64,000 nt of DNA from Kangiella koreensis DSM 16069 (GTDB lineage Bacteria; Pseudomonadota; Gammaproteobacteria; Enterobacterales; Kangiellaceae). Numbering within the stretch: the stretch's first letter is position 1; every line of letters starts with the position of its first letter. A program made the position numbers and the translations under genes. Of this stretch, positions 63,040 through 64,000 are shown piece after piece. The notes beneath the pieces are model-generated. The model worked only from the letters and a program-made list of their open reading frames with translations, had not been told where the DNA came from and searched no databases. The DNA is taken from the NCBI RefSeq assembly GCF_000024085.1, contig NC_013166.1, forward strand, positions 744,001 through 808,000, given 5' to 3'.

Positions 63040-64000
63040 ATGAATAAACAAATCACTCCTTACGGCCTTTGGTCGTCACCAATTACACCTCAAGTGTTGG
63101 CCAGCAAATCAACTCGCTATGGCCAAATACAATTTATCAATGATGCTATTTATTGGCTGGAATCTCGCCCGCACGAGCAAGGCCGAGGTGTTATTGTGCG
63201 TTCTCAAAATGAAGAGCGAGAGGATATCACACCAGAAGGTTTTAATGTGCGCACTCGTGTACATGAATATGCCGGTGGTGATTTTTGGGGGCGAGGTGAG
63301 TGGTTACTCTTTGCGGATGACACGGATCAGCGGTTATGCCTGCAAAACCTGGTGACCAACAGCGTAGAGTTTATAACACCTGAGCCGCCCGTAAAACGTA
63401 GCCTGCGTTATTGTGACGGTGAGGTTGCGCCCAATATGGCGTACACCGTTTGTGTTCATGAGCGACATGAAGCGGATGAAGTGATTAATGAGTTAATCGT
63501 TATATCGGTTACTGCACCTTACACCAAGCAGGTTATTGCACAGGGATATGATTTTTATTCGAGTCCGCGGATCAGTCCAGATGGCAAACAACTGTGCTGG
63601 ATTAGCTGGAATCATCCAAACATGCCATGGGATGAAACTGAGCTGTGGCTTGCCGATATCTCTGAATCGGGAGTGGTTTCTAACCAGCGTAAAGTGGCTG
63701 GTGGTGACAATGTCTCGGTGTATCATCCTTTCTGGTCAGTTGATAACAAATTGTATTATGTTGCTGATTCCGATGGATGGTGGCACATTTATTCTTTAGA
63801 GCATCCTAGTGAGCCAGTCCATCAACTGCTTGAAATAGAGTTTGGTCTGCCGCAGTGGGTGTTTGGCTGTCGAACGGTGCAGTGGCTAGATGACAAGAAA
63901 TTGATTGCAATCGGTACCAAACAAGGTCAACAGGCGCTGTATCAAATCAACCTTGAAAATGGTGACATTGAGCTGTGTAGTGGCCAGTGGACTGCCTTTA
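63040..64000 (+). CDS. S9-family prolyl oligopeptidase-like peptidase (3' end outside window)
   Basis: The reading frame is open from ATG 63040 to the window edge (320 codons). The sequence begins NKQITPYGLWSSPITPQV, then has blade-like repeats: VHEYAGGDFWGRGEW, RISPDGKQLCWISWNHPNMPWDETELWL, YHPFWSVDNKLYYVADSDG. This is the N-terminal beta-propeller of dipeptidyl-aminopeptidase/acylaminoacyl-peptidase-type S9 enzymes; the Ser-Asp-His catalytic domain would lie beyond the window. No signal peptide, so cytoplasmic. Confidence 0.88.
   Translation, partial: MNKQITPYGLWSSPITPQVLASKSTRYGQIQFINDAIYWLESRPHEQGRGVIVRSQNEEREDITPEGFNVRTRVHEYAGGDFWGRGEWLLFADDTDQRLCLQNLVTNSVEFITPEPPVKRSLRYCDGEVAPNMAYTVCVHERHEADEVINELIVISVTAPYTKQVIAQGYDFYSSPRISPDGKQLCWISWNHPNMPWDETELWLADISESGVVSNQRKVAGGDNVSVYHPFWSVDNKLYYVADSDGWWHIYSLEHPSEPVHQLLEIEFGLPQWVFGCRTVQWLDDKKLIAIGTKQGQQALYQINLENGDIELCSGQWTAF

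Noticed and set aside
1..64000. Mobile elements, prophage, CRISPR array, rRNA or tRNA genes
   Set aside because: No transposase, integrase, phage or Cas motif, no direct-repeat array and no cloverleaf-like sequence was recognised.

Overview
The window reads as contiguous core chromosome of a moderately AT-rich marine gammaproteobacterium. Gene order (ygfZ/sdhE/ygfX, rpoE-rseA-rseC-degQ, lepA-lepB-rnc-era-recO-pdxJ-acpS, prfB-lysS) and the gene content fit a Kangiella-like member of the Oceanospirillales; this placement is my inference from gene content and not from a marker-gene comparison. I see no transposase, integrase, phage gene, rRNA, tRNA or CRISPR array. Both window ends cut genes: rlmM at the left and an S9-family peptidase at the right.

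Layout. 1-1.7 kb: 3' part of rlmM, then queF. 1.8-7.8 kb: assimilatory sulfate reduction (cysJ, cysI, cysH, cysG), each transcription unit preceded by a perfect dyad that looks like an operator. 7.9-9.6 kb: POT peptide transporter (minus). 9.8-18.2 kb: AlkB-like dioxygenase, AcuI/YhdH-like reductase, an AddB-like nuclease and an AddA/UvrD-like helicase-nuclease (overlapping pair), GNAT acetyltransferase. 18.3-26.3 kb: two DUF885 peptidase-like paralogues in inverted orientation flanking a hotdog thioesterase, prfB (with intact programmed +1 frameshift), lysS and a DUF3081-like gene; a large palindromic repeat lies between prfB and lysS. 26.4-30.5 kb: peroxiredoxin-like protein, ygfZ, sdhE, ygfX, nadB. 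30.6-34.5 kb: the envelope-stress sigma-E locus (rpoE, rseA, rseC, degQ-like) with three sigma-E-like promoter matches and no rseB. 34.7-41.5 kb: lepA, lepB, DUF4845, rnc, era, recO, pdxJ, acpS.

41.6-45.0 kb: small outer-membrane barrel protein, SDR and glutathione peroxidase (minus, coupled), M28 aminopeptidase. 45.3-52.8 kb: a tightly overlapping Mrp/Mbh-type cation/proton antiporter operon, order E-F-G-(A' B fusion)-C-D-D-small-D, with three NuoL/M/N-like D subunits that all keep the pumping Glu and Lys, and no full-length MrpA. 52.9-57.6 kb: the most accessory-looking part, with a large secreted cysteine-containing protein carrying a cryptic MACPF-like signature (minus), a divergent membrane-anchored CadC/ToxR-type regulator with a TolB-like propeller, and a 65-residue exported peptide. 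58.0-61.0 kb: fadR followed by a VolA-type lipase lipoprotein, both with a shared ACTGGTAAG word that resembles FadR operators. 61.2-64 kb: sohB, thiopurine methyltransferase, S9 peptidase.

The window mixes housekeeping (translation, RNA processing, cofactor synthesis), sulfur and lipid assimilation, peptide and protein degradation (POT, two DUF885, M28, S9, SohB, DegQ), and ion homeostasis. The several peptidases and the peptide transporter suggest that this cell lives largely on protein and peptides. The best candidates for a little-described system are the MACPF-like protein, its divergent regulator and the neighbouring exported peptide, and the triple-D Mrp antiporter.
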